Positions 33,917 through 42,894 of a stretch of DNA of 64,000 bases are shown in pieces. This DNA comes from CAJBVG01 sp943371425 (GTDB lineage: Bacteria; Bacteroidota; Bacteroidia; Sphingobacteriales; Sphingobacteriaceae): positions 234,628 through 298,627 of the forward strand of contig CALRUR010000002.1 of the NCBI GenBank assembly GCA_943371425.1, written 5' to 3'. Under the pieces are notes generated by a model, which had not been told where the DNA came from, did no database searches, and saw only the letters and a list, made by a program, of their open reading frames with translations. A program made the position numbers and the translations under genes. Each line of letters begins with the position of its first letter. Within the stretch, counting starts at the first letter, position 1.

Positions 33917-35262
33917 CAAAATCCCGTATACGAACTCGGGCTCACCGCCTTCAACTCTATCTTAAGATCTTCACTCACGTCCAAAGTATCTATAAACGCG
34001 TGCATGCTTTTTTGTGTAATTTGTTCGTTTGTGCGCGTTAATGCTTTAAGTGCTTCATACGGTTTTGGATAAGCTTCTCTGCGAAGTATGGTTTGTATCG
34101 CTTCTGCCACTACCGCCCAATTATTTTCAAGGTCTTGTGCAAGGGCCTCTTTATTCAACAATAATTTAAACAAGCCGCGTTCTAATGATTTTAAACTTAT
34201 GAGTGTATGAGCAAATGGTACACCAACATTTCGCAATACAGTACTGTCTGTTAAATCTCTTTGCAAACGAGATATAGGTAATTTAGCAGATAGGAATTCG
34301 AATACTGCATTGGCCATTCCGAAATTACCCTCGGCATTTTCAAAATCTATAGGGTTTACTTTGTGCGGCATTGCCGACGAACCTACTTCTCCTTCTTTAA
34401 TTTTTTGTTTGAAATAATTCATAGAGATGTATTGCCACATATCTCTAGAGAAATCAATCAATATCGTATTAATGCGTTTAAAATTATCGCACAATGCCGC
34501 AAGTTGGTCGTAATGCTCTATTTGTGTGGTATGTTGCGATCTGTGTAAACCTAAATTTTTATTTACAAATTCGTTGGCAAATGTTACCCAATCTGTACCA
34601 GGGAACGCCACCTTGTGTGCATTTAAATTTCCGGTTGCGCCTCCAAATTTTGCAGCAAATGGGATGTGTTTAAGTGCCATTAATTGCACCTCTAATCGCT
34701 CTACAAAAACATTTATTTCTTTACCTAAACGAGTAGGTGAAGCTGGTTGTCCATGTGTATGGGCAAGCATCGGTATATCTTTCCAATCGTCGGCTAATTT
34801 GCGCAAATGGTTTACCAAGGAGTGTAACTCAGGCAACATTATTTTTTCTACCGCATGTTTAATGCTAAGTGGTATGGCGGTATTATTGATGTCTTGCGAG
34901 GTTAAGCCAAAATGAATGTACTCCATTGCTGCAGTCATGTTCAACGCTTCTAGCTTCTCTTTCAAAAAATACTCTACTGCTTTTACATCATGGTTGGTAG
35001 TTTGTTCTATCTCTTTAATGCGTAAGGCATCTTTATCTTCGTTAAAACACTCGTAAATATTTCTCAATTCTGTTTCTTCTGCAGATGTTAAAGCTTCAAA
35101 TCCTTTTAAGCCCAATTTAGAGAGAGCAATAAAATACTCAACCTCTACCAATACTCTGTATTTAATTAAAGCCGATTCGGAAAAAAATGGAGCTAATACA
35201 TTGGTTGATCTGCGATACCTGCCATCAATTGGCGATATAGCATTAAGAGGATTAAGAATCAT
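33916..35262 (-). CDS. purB: adenylosuccinate lyase
   Basis: PurB acts twice in purine synthesis, cleaving SAICAR to AICAR and adenylosuccinate to AMP, releasing fumarate. 448 residues. The fumarase/aspartase superfamily signature is GSSAMPHKVNPIDFENAEGN, with catalytic Ser in GSSAMP; HGLTSQDINNTA-type motif appears as HFGLTSQDINNTA and LAHTHGQPASPTRLGKE carries the catalytic His. It is the E. coli-like long type. Transcribed alone, divergent from recQ. Confidence 0.97.
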   Translation of the reverse strand: MILNPLNAISPIDGRYRRSTNVLAPFFSESALIKYRVLVEVEYFIALSKLGLKGFEALTSAEETELRNIYECFNEDKDALRIKEIEQTTNHDVKAVEYFLKEKLEALNMTAAMEYIHFGLTSQDINNTAIPLSIKHAVEKIMLPELHSLVNHLRKLADDWKDIPMLAHTHGQPASPTRLGKEINVFVERLEVQLMALKHIPFAAKFGGATGNLNAHKVAFPGTDWVTFANEFVNKNLGLHRSQHTTQIEHYDQLAALCDNFKRINTILIDFSRDMWQYISMNYFKQKIKEGEVGSSAMPHKVNPIDFENAEGNFGMANAVFEFLSAKLPISRLQRDLTDSTVLRNVGVPFAHTLISLKSLERGLFKLLLNKEALAQDLENNWAVVAEAIQTILRREAYPKPYEALKALTRTNEQITQKSMHAFIDTLDVSEDLKIELKAVSPSSYTGF

Positions 35263-35278
35263 ATTGTTAATTTTTCTA

Positions 35279-35286
35279 CAAAAATA
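35279..35286 (-). promoter_or_regulatory. -7 box TATTTTTG of purB
   Basis: Exact TAnnTTTG on the minus strand, 17 bases before the purB ATG, giving a short leader. The spacer shared with recQ is only 84 bases. Confidence 0.5.
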
Positions 35287-35346
35287 GAATAATTTCCCAA
35301 TGCCATTAAAATTTCACAATTCATTTCTGCATCTTATCTTAGCAGA

Positions 35347-37257
35347 ATGTCTGCACAAGAAATATTGAAAAAATATTGGGGGTATGATGGCTTCAGGAAT
35401 CCGCAAGAAGCCATTATAAACAGTGTATTGGCGGGTACAGATACACTTGCACTGTTGCCTACAGGTGCTGGCAAATCTATCTGTTACCAAGTGCCTATTA
35501 TGGCTCAGGAGGGTATTGGCATTGTTATTTCTCCTTTGATTGCATTAATGAAAGACCAAGTTCAACAGCTCAGAAGACGCGGAATAAATGCGGTTGAAAT
35601 TGTAAGTGGTATGTCTGCCCGCGAAATAGACATTGCGCTCGATAATTGTATTTATGGCAACATCAAATTTTTATACCTCTCGCCAGAGCGTTTACAAAAC
35701 CCAATGGTGCAAGAGCGTTTAAAAAAAATGAAAGTGAATTTATTGGCTATAGATGAGGCTCATTGTATATCGCAATGGGGCTATGATTTTAGGCCTGCCT
35801 ATTTAAACATAGCATCTATAAGAAGTATTTTACCAAAAGTGCCTGTATTGGCACTAACTGCTACGGCAACAACAGATGTGGTGGCAGATATACAAGAAAA
35901 ACTTGCCTTTACTAAGCCAAATGTTTTCCAAATTTCTTTTGAACGAAAGAACCTAAATTATTTGGTTATTAAAGAAGAAAATAAATTACGCCGGCTTATT
36001 AATATAATATCAAAAGTACCAGGCTCAGCATTGTGTTACGTGCGTAACCGCAAGGCCTGCGAAGAAATTGCCAGTTTCCTTACATCCAACGGAATTAAAG
36101 CAGATTATTACCATGCAGGGCTCGACCTACAAGAACGCTCTCGTAAACAAGACGATTGGATACTTAATAAAACAAAAATTATTGTGGCAACCAATGCCTT
36201 TGGTATGGGCATAGATAAGCCAGACGTGCGTTTGGTGGTGCATTTAGATTTGCCAGAAAGTTTAGAAGCATACTATCAAGAAGCGGGGCGTGCTGGACGC
36301 GACGGATTAAAATCGTATGCCGTATTACTCTACCAAGAGGCAGATGTTGCTGCGTTGAAACAAAAAACGGAAGCGAGTTTCCCAGCTTTTGAAGAGCTGC
36401 GTACCACCTACCAAAACCTTTATAACTATTATAAAATTGCTTTTGGTGCGGGTAAGTTTGTAAACGTGGAATTTAATTGGTTGGCATTTTCTAAAACCTT
36501 TAATACCCCTATACCCAAACTTATACAGCTAATGCGTTTGTTAGAAAACGATGATATTTTGCATTTAAGTGATGAGTATAAAAATGACACCCGTTTAAAT
36601 ATTCGAGTAAGTCCCGACCAATTATATGCTTTCCAAATTGCCAATGCTCATTTTGATACTATAATTAAAACCTTTTTACGCTCCTACGGTGGCTTATTCG
36701 AGAACTATGTAAACGTACAAGAGAAAGACTTACTAAATCGCTCTGGACTTACGGAAACAGAGTTTTACAGGCAAATTAAGTTGCTACAAGATTATCAGAT
36801 AATAGATTTTGTGAAAGGTAGTAAATTGCCCATTTTAACCTTTTTAGAAGAACGTTTGCCCAATATAGACCTCAAGCTAAATAAAACATATTGGAAGGCG
36901 AGGAGCGAGGTGCTAAAGGCTAAAGTGTTGGGTATGTGTAATTATGTTGAAAAAAATGAGTGCCGTTCTAAACAGATTTTGGCCTATTTTGCAGAGCTAA
37001 ATTACGACACTTGTGGGCAATGCGATGTATGCCTTGCCACAAAAAACACTGATAATGAGGATAATATTAAAGAAAAAATCTTTGAAAGAATCATTAATGA
37101 AAGCTCGAAAGAAAATTTATCTTTGCAACAGATTTTACTGTCGTTTACAGATTTCCCCGAAAATCTATTGAAAGCAACCATTCAAGAATTAATTGATGAA
37201 GGTCGCATACAATTTAATGGCAAAAATGGAGTTATAGAGAAAAAACCTAAGCATTGA
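35347..37257 (+). CDS. recQ: ATP-dependent DNA helicase RecQ-like
   Basis: 636 residues, superfamily 2 3'-5' helicase. Motif I LLPTGAGKSICYQVP, motif II DEAHCISQWGYDFRPAYL, motif III LALTATAT, motif V ATNAFGMGIDKPDVR and motif VI YYQEAGRAGRDG are all present. The zinc-binding RecQ-C-terminal region has CNYVEKNECRSKQIL and CGQCDVC. It ends soon after; a HRDC domain is missing, so it is a short RecQ. It overlaps the start of the glycosyltransferase gene by four bases. Confidence 0.95.
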   Translation: MSAQEILKKYWGYDGFRNPQEAIINSVLAGTDTLALLPTGAGKSICYQVPIMAQEGIGIVISPLIALMKDQVQQLRRRGINAVEIVSGMSAREIDIALDNCIYGNIKFLYLSPERLQNPMVQERLKKMKVNLLAIDEAHCISQWGYDFRPAYLNIASIRSILPKVPVLALTATATTDVVADIQEKLAFTKPNVFQISFERKNLNYLVIKEENKLRRLINIISKVPGSALCYVRNRKACEEIASFLTSNGIKADYYHAGLDLQERSRKQDDWILNKTKIIVATNAFGMGIDKPDVRLVVHLDLPESLEAYYQEAGRAGRDGLKSYAVLLYQEADVAALKQKTEASFPAFEELRTTYQNLYNYYKIAFGAGKFVNVEFNWLAFSKTFNTPIPKLIQLMRLLENDDILHLSDEYKNDTRLNIRVSPDQLYAFQIANAHFDTIIKTFLRSYGGLFENYVNVQEKDLLNRSGLTETEFYRQIKLLQDYQIIDFVKGSKLPILTFLEERLPNIDLKLNKTYWKARSEVLKAKVLGMCNYVEKNECRSKQILAYFAELNYDTCGQCDVCLATKNTDNEDNIKEKIFERIINESSKENLSLQQILLSFTDFPENLLKATIQELIDEGRIQFNGKNGVIEKKPKH

Positions 37258-38351
37258 AAAAAATAATCCTAACTGTTACCAATGATCTATCATACGATCA
37301 GCGCATGCATCGGGTGTGCAGTACACTTTCTAAAGCTGGTTATGATGTGTTATTAGTAGGCAGAAAACGAAAGTTTTCTATTGCCTTAAGAGATCAAGTT
37401 TACAATCAAAAAAGAATTAACTGCTATTTCGAAAATGGTAAATTCTTTTACTTAGAGTTTAACCTTCGTTTATTCTTTTTCTTATTGTTTAATAAATTCG
37501 ACATGGTAAATGCGAACGATTTAGACACCATAATGCCTTGTTTTTTTGCATCACGATTAAAAGGTAAAGAGTGTATTTACGATGCACACGAGTATTTTAC
37601 CGAAGTGCCAGAAGTATTACATCGCCCTTTTACCAAAAAAATATGGGAAACATTAGAGGGTTTTATTATACCTCGACTTACCCATTGTTATACAGTCAGT
37701 GAAAGCATTGCCACCTTATTTCAAGAAAAATACAAAACCAATTTTGATATTATTAGAAACGTACCGGTTTTAAATAGCAACAAACAAGTACTTTATAAAT
37801 ATCAAGAAGAACACGAGCGTTACATAATATACCAAGGCGCTTTAAACCAAGGCCGCGGGCTAGAGCCTTTAATAGAGGCAATGCAATATGTTGATTGCCA
37901 TTTGTACTTAGTTGGCGAAGGCGACTTAAGTGAAGACCTCAGAATGCTTGCGCAAAAACACAAAGTAAAAAGTAAGGTTAAATTTATGGGCTATATTGAG
38001 CCTAATAAATTACCAAGCATTACTGCTAAAGCATACCTAGGCATTAATGTTTCCGATAATTTAGGTTTGAGCTATTATTACTCGCTAAACAATAAATGTT
38101 TCGATTATATACATGCAGGCATCCCCTCTGTAACCAATGATTTTCCGGAATATCAAAAAATTAATGAGAAATACCAAGTGGCGGTACTTACAGAGTTAAA
38201 TGCTAAAAACTTGGCAGATTCTATTAATTTATTACTCAATGATAAGGCTTTGTACAATAAACTTCGTAGTAATTGTATTTTGGCTCGCGAGGAGTATAAC
38301 TGGCAAAAAGAAGAGCAGAAATTATTGGAGATTTACGAACGAGTAGCCTAA
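37254..38351 (+). CDS. glycosyltransferase, GT4-like
   Basis: 365 residues, GT-B fold. The N-terminal domain begins KKIILTVTNDLSYDQRMHRV, a pattern common in Bacteroidota glycosyltransferases; the C-terminal nucleotide-sugar domain has YIIYQGALNQGRGLEPLIEA, LYLVGEGD, VKFMGYIEPNKLPSI and the acceptor-side Glu region replaced by LSYYYSLNNKCFDYIHAGIP. Start is TTG overlapping the recQ stop (TTGA). It should add sugars to lipid-linked or surface glycans. A second glycosyltransferase is convergent with it. Donor and acceptor unknown. Confidence 0.85.
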   Translation: MKKIILTVTNDLSYDQRMHRVCSTLSKAGYDVLLVGRKRKFSIALRDQVYNQKRINCYFENGKFFYLEFNLRLFFFLLFNKFDMVNANDLDTIMPCFFASRLKGKECIYDAHEYFTEVPEVLHRPFTKKIWETLEGFIIPRLTHCYTVSESIATLFQEKYKTNFDIIRNVPVLNSNKQVLYKYQEEHERYIIYQGALNQGRGLEPLIEAMQYVDCHLYLVGEGDLSEDLRMLAQKHKVKSKVKFMGYIEPNKLPSITAKAYLGINVSDNLGLSYYYSLNNKCFDYIHAGIPSVTNDFPEYQKINEKYQVAVLTELNAKNLADSINLLLNDKALYNKLRSNCILAREEYNWQKEEQKLLEIYERVA

Positions 38352-39247
38352 TTTTTAGCTGCATTTACAGCAGCATCATAAGAAATTAATTTATACACAT
38401 CCAATAATTTTAAATTTGGGTTTGATGAATGTAAATTAGCAAGTATCTTTTTTTCGAACAGCTTGTAAGTAATTTTTACAAACCAAAGTAAGCCTATCTT
38501 TTTTAATCGATTATAAAAATATAATAAACGAATATGGTTTTTTTCTTCTTCGTTTAAATAATTTTCAGCAATAAAATACAAACTTTTACAAGCTATTTCA
38601 ACCTTGCGTAAATAACATGCAGCATCTTCTAAACCCATATGGTATAAAGGGTTTTGCAGATGTAATACGTTTAATTTTTTGCGTGCAATTTCTAAACTAA
38701 ACAAAGTGTCTTCATGCCCATATTCGCGAATGTTCTCATTAAATTTAATGGAATTAAACACATCTCGTTTCATCAATAAATTACATGTTTTAACACTAAA
38801 ATAAGGATCTTCGCTACGTTGCGAACAACTTATGGCTTCTCGTTGCATTCCATATTTCCAACGCAAAACATGAGCATTATTTGCTAAAATAGGTTCGTAT
38901 AAAATACCACCATATATTAAATCGTAGTTTGCAAGGTGTTGTATGTATTGTTTAAGGTAATCAGTATTAAGCACGGCCATATCTGTATCTATAAATAACA
39001 AATAAGGGTGTATTGCTTTTTGTGCTAATAAATTGCGGAGAGAAGAGCGCCCAATATTAGTTGTTAGGCAATGGTATTGTACATTGGCTAAATTGCTAAT
39101 GTTGGCATTATCGGCATAAGTTTGTGTAGAAGCATCATCAATACAAATTATTTCGAAAGCAATTTGTTCTGCGGTAGCCATACTGTGTAGTTTTTCTACA
39201 AGTTGCCTTACATTATAATTGTATATTGGGATTAATATCGATAACAC
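38348..39247 (-). CDS. glycosyltransferase family 2 protein
   Basis: 299 residues, GT-A fold. MLSILIPIYNYNVRQLVEKL, IICIDDASTQTYA and LLFIDTDMAVLN (the DxD-like motif) are the GT2 hallmarks; EYGHEDTLFSLEI resembles the catalytic ED motif. The C-terminal part is basic and amphipathic. Its 3' end overlaps that of the GT4 gene by four bases on the opposite strand. The acceptor is unknown. Confidence 0.87.
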   Translation of the reverse strand: MLSILIPIYNYNVRQLVEKLHSMATAEQIAFEIICIDDASTQTYADNANISNLANVQYHCLTTNIGRSSLRNLLAQKAIHPYLLFIDTDMAVLNTDYLKQYIQHLANYDLIYGGILYEPILANNAHVLRWKYGMQREAISCSQRSEDPYFSVKTCNLLMKRDVFNSIKFNENIREYGHEDTLFSLEIARKKLNVLHLQNPLYHMGLEDAACYLRKVEIACKSLYFIAENYLNEEEKNHIRLLYFYNRLKKIGLLWFVKITYKLFEKKILANLHSSNPNLKLLDVYKLISYDAAVNAAKN

Positions 39248-39341
39248 GGCGCAAAATATTAATTTTTTTTCAGCATTGATGCAACCCTTGTTAATCTCCT
39301 AACGTCTTTCTATCAAATATTCAACATAAACCCTTATAAAA

Positions 39342-40085
39342 ATGAAAAAATCGATACTAACCTTTGTTGTTTTAGCTTTAATAGCTGTAATAGCACGCCC
39401 CTTAATACATGCTAACCCTACGTTAATACCAATTAGCAATTCAATTAATGTTATTAATAGTGAAGACAGAAACCTGAGTGGTTTCAGTAAAATTGAAGTG
39501 TCGGGCGCATTTGAAATTAGAATCATAAAATCTAATACCTACGCGGTAAAAGTAGAGGCAGATGAAAAAGACATGAGCCGCACTAAAACATCAATAAGTG
39601 GTGATAAGCTAGTAATTTCTTACGAAAAAGAAGGTAAAGGTTACGATGCTAAATCGAGCAAAATTGTAATTACCATACAAACTCCAAGCCTTAATGCCTT
39701 AACCTGCTCTGGTGCGGTTGAAGTAAAATCATCAGATGTGTTTGATGCCGATAAATTCGAATTAAAAACGAGTGGTGCAACAGAGGTAGAATTGGGTATA
39801 AATGCAAAACTATTAATCAGCAAATTTTCGGGTGCTACAGAAGTGGAGTTAAAAGGAAAAGTTGATACTCATGCTTTGGAAATGACAGGAGCTTCAGAAC
39901 TAGAAGCCTTAAATTTACAAGTTAGCAAATACGCAATTGAATCTAAAGGAGCTGCAGATTGCAAGATTTTTGTAACAGATGAATTGGCAATAAGCGGAAG
40001 CGGTGCAAGTTCTATAAAATACAAAGGTTCGCCAAGTAAAGTAACTAAAGATACCAGAGGTGCTACAGATGTGTCGAAACTGTAA
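39342..40085 (+). CDS. head GIN domain (DUF2807) secreted protein
   Basis: 247 residues. Signal peptide of about 24 residues. The mature protein matches the putative auto-transporter adhesin head GIN domain: LSGFSKIEVSGAFEIRI at the start, then repeating strands with SGAVEVKSSD, SGATEVELG, SGATEVELKG, TGASELEA, KGAADCKI and SGASSIKYKG. The repeats form a beta-helix with a regular (S/T)GAxxxx rung pattern. Location is periplasmic or surface; function unknown. It is monocistronic, with a terminator directly downstream. Confidence 0.9.
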   Translation: MKKSILTFVVLALIAVIARPLIHANPTLIPISNSINVINSEDRNLSGFSKIEVSGAFEIRIIKSNTYAVKVEADEKDMSRTKTSISGDKLVISYEKEGKGYDAKSSKIVITIQTPSLNALTCSGAVEVKSSDVFDADKFELKTSGATEVELGINAKLLISKFSGATEVELKGKVDTHALEMTGASELEALNLQVSKYAIESKGAADCKIFVTDELAISGSGASSIKYKGSPSKVTKDTRGATDVSKL

Positions 40086-40118
40086 AAAGCCCTACATCAC
40101 CTAATAAAATTGTTCAGT

Positions 40119-40152
40119 AAAAATCTCGGTAGTTAAAATCTATCGAGATTTT
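40119..40152. terminator. terminator between convergent genes
   Basis: AAAAATCTCGGTAG (40119-40132) pairs with CTATCGAGATTTTT (40140-40153) with one G-U pair and a 7-base loop, followed by a T-run of ten on the plus strand. AAAAA at the 5' side gives a T-run on the minus strand too, so it can end both the GIN gene and the minus-strand membrane-protein gene, whose stop codon lies in the 3' arm. Confidence 0.88.
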
Positions 40153-40514
40153 TTTTTTACAAAGTAATAAGCGATAAATCCAATAAAATAATATAAAACA
40201 TCGCGCGTGTCGTATATATAATGTGCTGAGTATTTTGGGATGATGTACTCGAACACCACACTTATAAAAATAAATAAAAACAGAAGCTGCCCGAAGCTAT
40301 GTTTACGAGTATGATTTTGATAGACTAAGAAATTTTCCATGAGCAACACGCAAGCGGATACAAAAGGTACTGCCAATAAATCATCCAAATAACTATCTGC
40401 CCAGGGAATTTTTAAATGGGCAACTTTTTGTAGCACTTGATGCAAACTCCCTAAGGTAATGATTACAAGTTCGAGTTTGTATGTATTTAACCGGTTAACA
40501 AGGTTACTAGCCAT
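40140..40514 (-). CDS. small integral membrane protein (VanZ-like topology)
   Basis: About 124 residues starting at the ATG at 40514 (MASNLVNRLNTYKLELV). Four hydrophobic segments are visible, with conserved DSYLDDLLAVPFVSACVLL, EYIIPKYSAHYIYDTRDVL and YYFIGFIAYYF. I recall this pattern from short Bacteroidota proteins labelled magnesium citrate secondary transporter, a name with no experimental support. The start lies inside the 3' end of the upstream zinc-ribbon gene (28-base overlap); the open frame extends another 25 codons, but without a better start. Function unknown. Confidence 0.65.
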   Translation of the reverse strand: MASNLVNRLNTYKLELVIITLGSLHQVLQKVAHLKIPWADSYLDDLLAVPFVSACVLLMENFLVYQNHTRKHSFGQLLFLFIFISVVFEYIIPKYSAHYIYDTRDVLYYFIGFIAYYFVKKKSR

Positions 40515-40774
40515 AGTATAAATGAAGCAAATGATACAAAGATAAATTGAACAATCAAGCCTGTTTTCTTTAAGAAACGTTTTCCCCAACCATCTTCCTC
40601 TCGTATAACCAACCAGCTGTTTTGTTTATCGATAAGTTGGTTGGTGAGTACTTTATTCTTGTTTTCGAAACGGGTTTTATTAAGTAGTTCTCCACAAAAA
40701 ACACATCGTTCTTCTAATTGCCCAGTATTTTCCGACCATTCCGAACAATTCCAACATTTTGATTGAACTTTCAT
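40487..40774 (-). CDS. small zinc-ribbon membrane protein
   Basis: 95 residues. Four cysteines in two pairs (CWNC and CVFC, residues 8-11 and 24-27) form a zinc ribbon; the C-terminal 25 residues are a hydrophobic helix (LIVQFIFVSFASFILWLV). The zinc ribbon should lie in the cytoplasm. The gene overlaps the next membrane-protein gene, so the two are co-expressed. Function unknown. Confidence 0.7.
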   Translation of the reverse strand: MKVQSKCWNCSEWSENTGQLEERCVFCGELLNKTRFENKNKVLTNQLIDKQNSWLVIREEDGWGKRFLKKTGLIVQFIFVSFASFILWLVTLLTG

Positions 40775-40819
40775 TAGAAAATATTACTTTCACGAAAATA
40801 TAAATATTTTTAATACCCA

Positions 40820-42121
40820 ATGAGTAATCGTTTTACAGATCAATTATCGCCCATAGAAAAGAAACGCGTAATAAATGCTTGGGCATTTTACGATTGGGCC
40901 AACTCCGTTTATAACCTTACCATTACCTCCACTATATTCCCGATTTACTGGACAGCCGTAACGCTTGCCAATGGCAGCTCTCGTGTTTCGTTTTTTGGAT
41001 ATGAGTTAGAAAATACCGTGCTCTATAGTTTTGCACTTTCCTTTGCTTTTTTAGTGGTAGCCTTGTTATCGCCTATTTTATCTGGCATAGCAGACTACAA
41101 CGGAAGTAAAAAAAGATTTATGCAAACCTTTTGTTTTATAGGCTCTGTAAGTTGTTCTGCCTTGTTTTTTTTCAACAAAACTAATATAGAATTTGGCATT
41201 ATTGCTTTTGCATTGGGTACTATTGGATGGGCTGGAAGTTTAGTTTTTTATAACTCTTATTTACCAGAAATTGCAACAGAAGAAGAACAAGATAAGGTAA
41301 GTGCAAAAGGCTTTGCTCTTGGGTATGTTGGTAGCTCGCTTTTATTAATTGTTAACTTAATTGTAATACTTTTTCCAGAATCGTTCGGCATCCCCAAAGA
41401 TTCGTCGTTACCCGCGCGAATAGCATTTTTAGCCGTTGGTATTTGGTGGTTTGGCTTTGCTCAGTATACTTTTTATTTTATGCCCAAAAGTAAAACGAGC
41501 ATTAGAATTAAACCAGATATTTTATTTAAAGGATACAAGGAACTTGCCGGTGTGTGGAATCAATTAAAAGAGCATAAAAACTTAAAAGCTTTTCTATTCG
41601 CCTTTTTCTTTTTTACCACGGGCATACAAACAGTAATGTATGTGGCTACTTTGTTTGGCAGTAAGGAGTTGAAATTAGAAAGCGGACAATTAATTGCAAC
41701 TATTTTAATTATACAATTTGTAGCCATTGGTGGTGCTTATTTATTCGCCTATTTATCTAAAAAATTAGGAAACATTAAGGCATTGCTTATAGCCTTAGTT
41801 ATATGGATTGTAATTTGCATAAGCGCGTATTTTGTAGTAAATGCCAATCAGTTTTATCTGCTCGCACTTAGTGTAGGTATTGTAATGGGCGGTAGCCAAT
41901 CATTATCACGATCCACCTACTCCAAATTATTACCCGAAACAAAAGATACTACTTCTTTTTTTAGTTTTTACGATACTACCGAAAAAGTAGCCATTGTATT
42001 GGGTACGGCCTCTTATGGGATTATTGAAGAACTAACTGGCAGCATGCGTAATTCTGTATTTAGTTTGGGAGCCTTTTTTATATTGGGCTTTTTATTACTC
42101 AGCAGATTAAAGAGAAATTAG
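40820..42121 (+). CDS. MFS transporter, UMF1 (Atg22-like) family
   Basis: 433 residues, about twelve membrane helices. The start AWAFYDWANSVYNLTITSTI is the hallmark of UMF1 transporters (vacuole effluxer Atg22-like); FALGTIGWAGSLVFYNSYLP and MGGSQSLSRSTYSKLLPETK are also conserved. Yeast Atg22 exports amino acids from the vacuole; the bacterial substrate is unknown. It is divergent from the zinc-ribbon gene. Confidence 0.9.
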   Translation: MSNRFTDQLSPIEKKRVINAWAFYDWANSVYNLTITSTIFPIYWTAVTLANGSSRVSFFGYELENTVLYSFALSFAFLVVALLSPILSGIADYNGSKKRFMQTFCFIGSVSCSALFFFNKTNIEFGIIAFALGTIGWAGSLVFYNSYLPEIATEEEQDKVSAKGFALGYVGSSLLLIVNLIVILFPESFGIPKDSSLPARIAFLAVGIWWFGFAQYTFYFMPKSKTSIRIKPDILFKGYKELAGVWNQLKEHKNLKAFLFAFFFFTTGIQTVMYVATLFGSKELKLESGQLIATILIIQFVAIGGAYLFAYLSKKLGNIKALLIALVIWIVICISAYFVVNANQFYLLALSVGIVMGGSQSLSRSTYSKLLPETKDTTSFFSFYDTTEKVAIVLGTASYGIIEELTGSMRNSVFSLGAFFILGFLLLSRLKRN

Positions 42122-42141
42122 TTCAAATCCATTAATTAGCC

Positions 42142-42149
42142 TATTTTTG
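42142..42149 (+). promoter_or_regulatory. -7 box TATTTTTG of the LutA-like gene
   Basis: Exact TAnnTTTG match only 6 bases before the ATG (42156), implying a leader of a few bases, as for mtaB. The upstream MFS gene ends 20 bases before it. Confidence 0.5.
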
Positions 42150-42155
42150 TAAAAA

Positions 42156-42893
42156 ATGAAAGTAGAAGTATTTATCCCTTGTTTTATGGATCAGCTTTAC
42201 CCAGATACTGCCAGTAACATGGTAGCTATTCTGGAGCAGCTTGGCTGCGAAGTAATCTATAACCCCAACCAAACTTGCTGTGCGCAACCTGCATTTAACT
42301 CAGGCTATTGGGATGAAGCCAAACAAGTGGCCGAAAAGTTTTTAGGTGATTATACAGCAGAGCATTACATTGTATCTCCCTCGGGCTCTTGCACAGGTAT
42401 GGTTAAAAGTTATTATTCAGAACTCTTTACCAATTCTGCTTCGCATAATAAATGCAGAGCTGTACAAGCAAAAATACACGAGTTCACCGATTTTTTAACC
42501 AATATTTTAAAGGTTGATTTAAAAGAGTTACACCTAAATATGAAAGCTACTTACCACGATTCTTGTGGTGCATTGCGCGAGTGTGGTATTAAAAAAGAAC
42601 CTCGTGAGTTGTTAAGCATGATTAATGGTTTGGAGCTCACAGAAATGAATGATGTAGAAACATGTTGTGGCTTTGGTGGAACTTTTTCGGTGAAATTCGA
42701 ATCCATATCTACCGCAATGGCTCAACAAAAAGTAAACAATGCATTGGCAACAGGAGCGGAGTATATTATTTCTACAGATGCCTCGTGTTTACTGCACGTA
42801 CAAGCCTATATCGAAAAAAATAAATTACCTATAAAAACCATACACATTGTAGATGTACTTGCAATGGCTATGAATTTAACTACGAATGTTTAA
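42156..42893 (+). CDS. lutA: (Fe-S)-binding protein, LutA/GlcF-like
   Basis: 245 residues with two cysteine-rich CCG domains (CCAQPAFNSGYWDEAK and CCGFGGTFS), as in LutA, the subunit of the L-lactate oxidising complex LutABC. A further CGALRECGIKKEPREL block precedes the second CCG. LutB and LutC genes are not adjacent, so the protein may act alone or with distant partners. The downstream TPR gene begins 1 base after its stop. Confidence 0.85.
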   Translation: MKVEVFIPCFMDQLYPDTASNMVAILEQLGCEVIYNPNQTCCAQPAFNSGYWDEAKQVAEKFLGDYTAEHYIVSPSGSCTGMVKSYYSELFTNSASHNKCRAVQAKIHEFTDFLTNILKVDLKELHLNMKATYHDSCGALRECGIKKEPRELLSMINGLELTEMNDVETCCGFGGTFSVKFESISTAMAQQKVNNALATGAEYIISTDASCLLHVQAYIEKNKLPIKTIHIVDVLAMAMNLTTNV

Positions 42894-42894
42894 T

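Noticed and set aside
34526..34915. 129-codon plus-strand open frame
   Set aside because: Antisense to purB; no homology pattern.
37254..39247. Polysaccharide locus from two glycosyltransferases
   Set aside because: Only two glycosyltransferases, convergent, with no flippase, polymerase or sugar-nucleotide genes; not enough for a locus.
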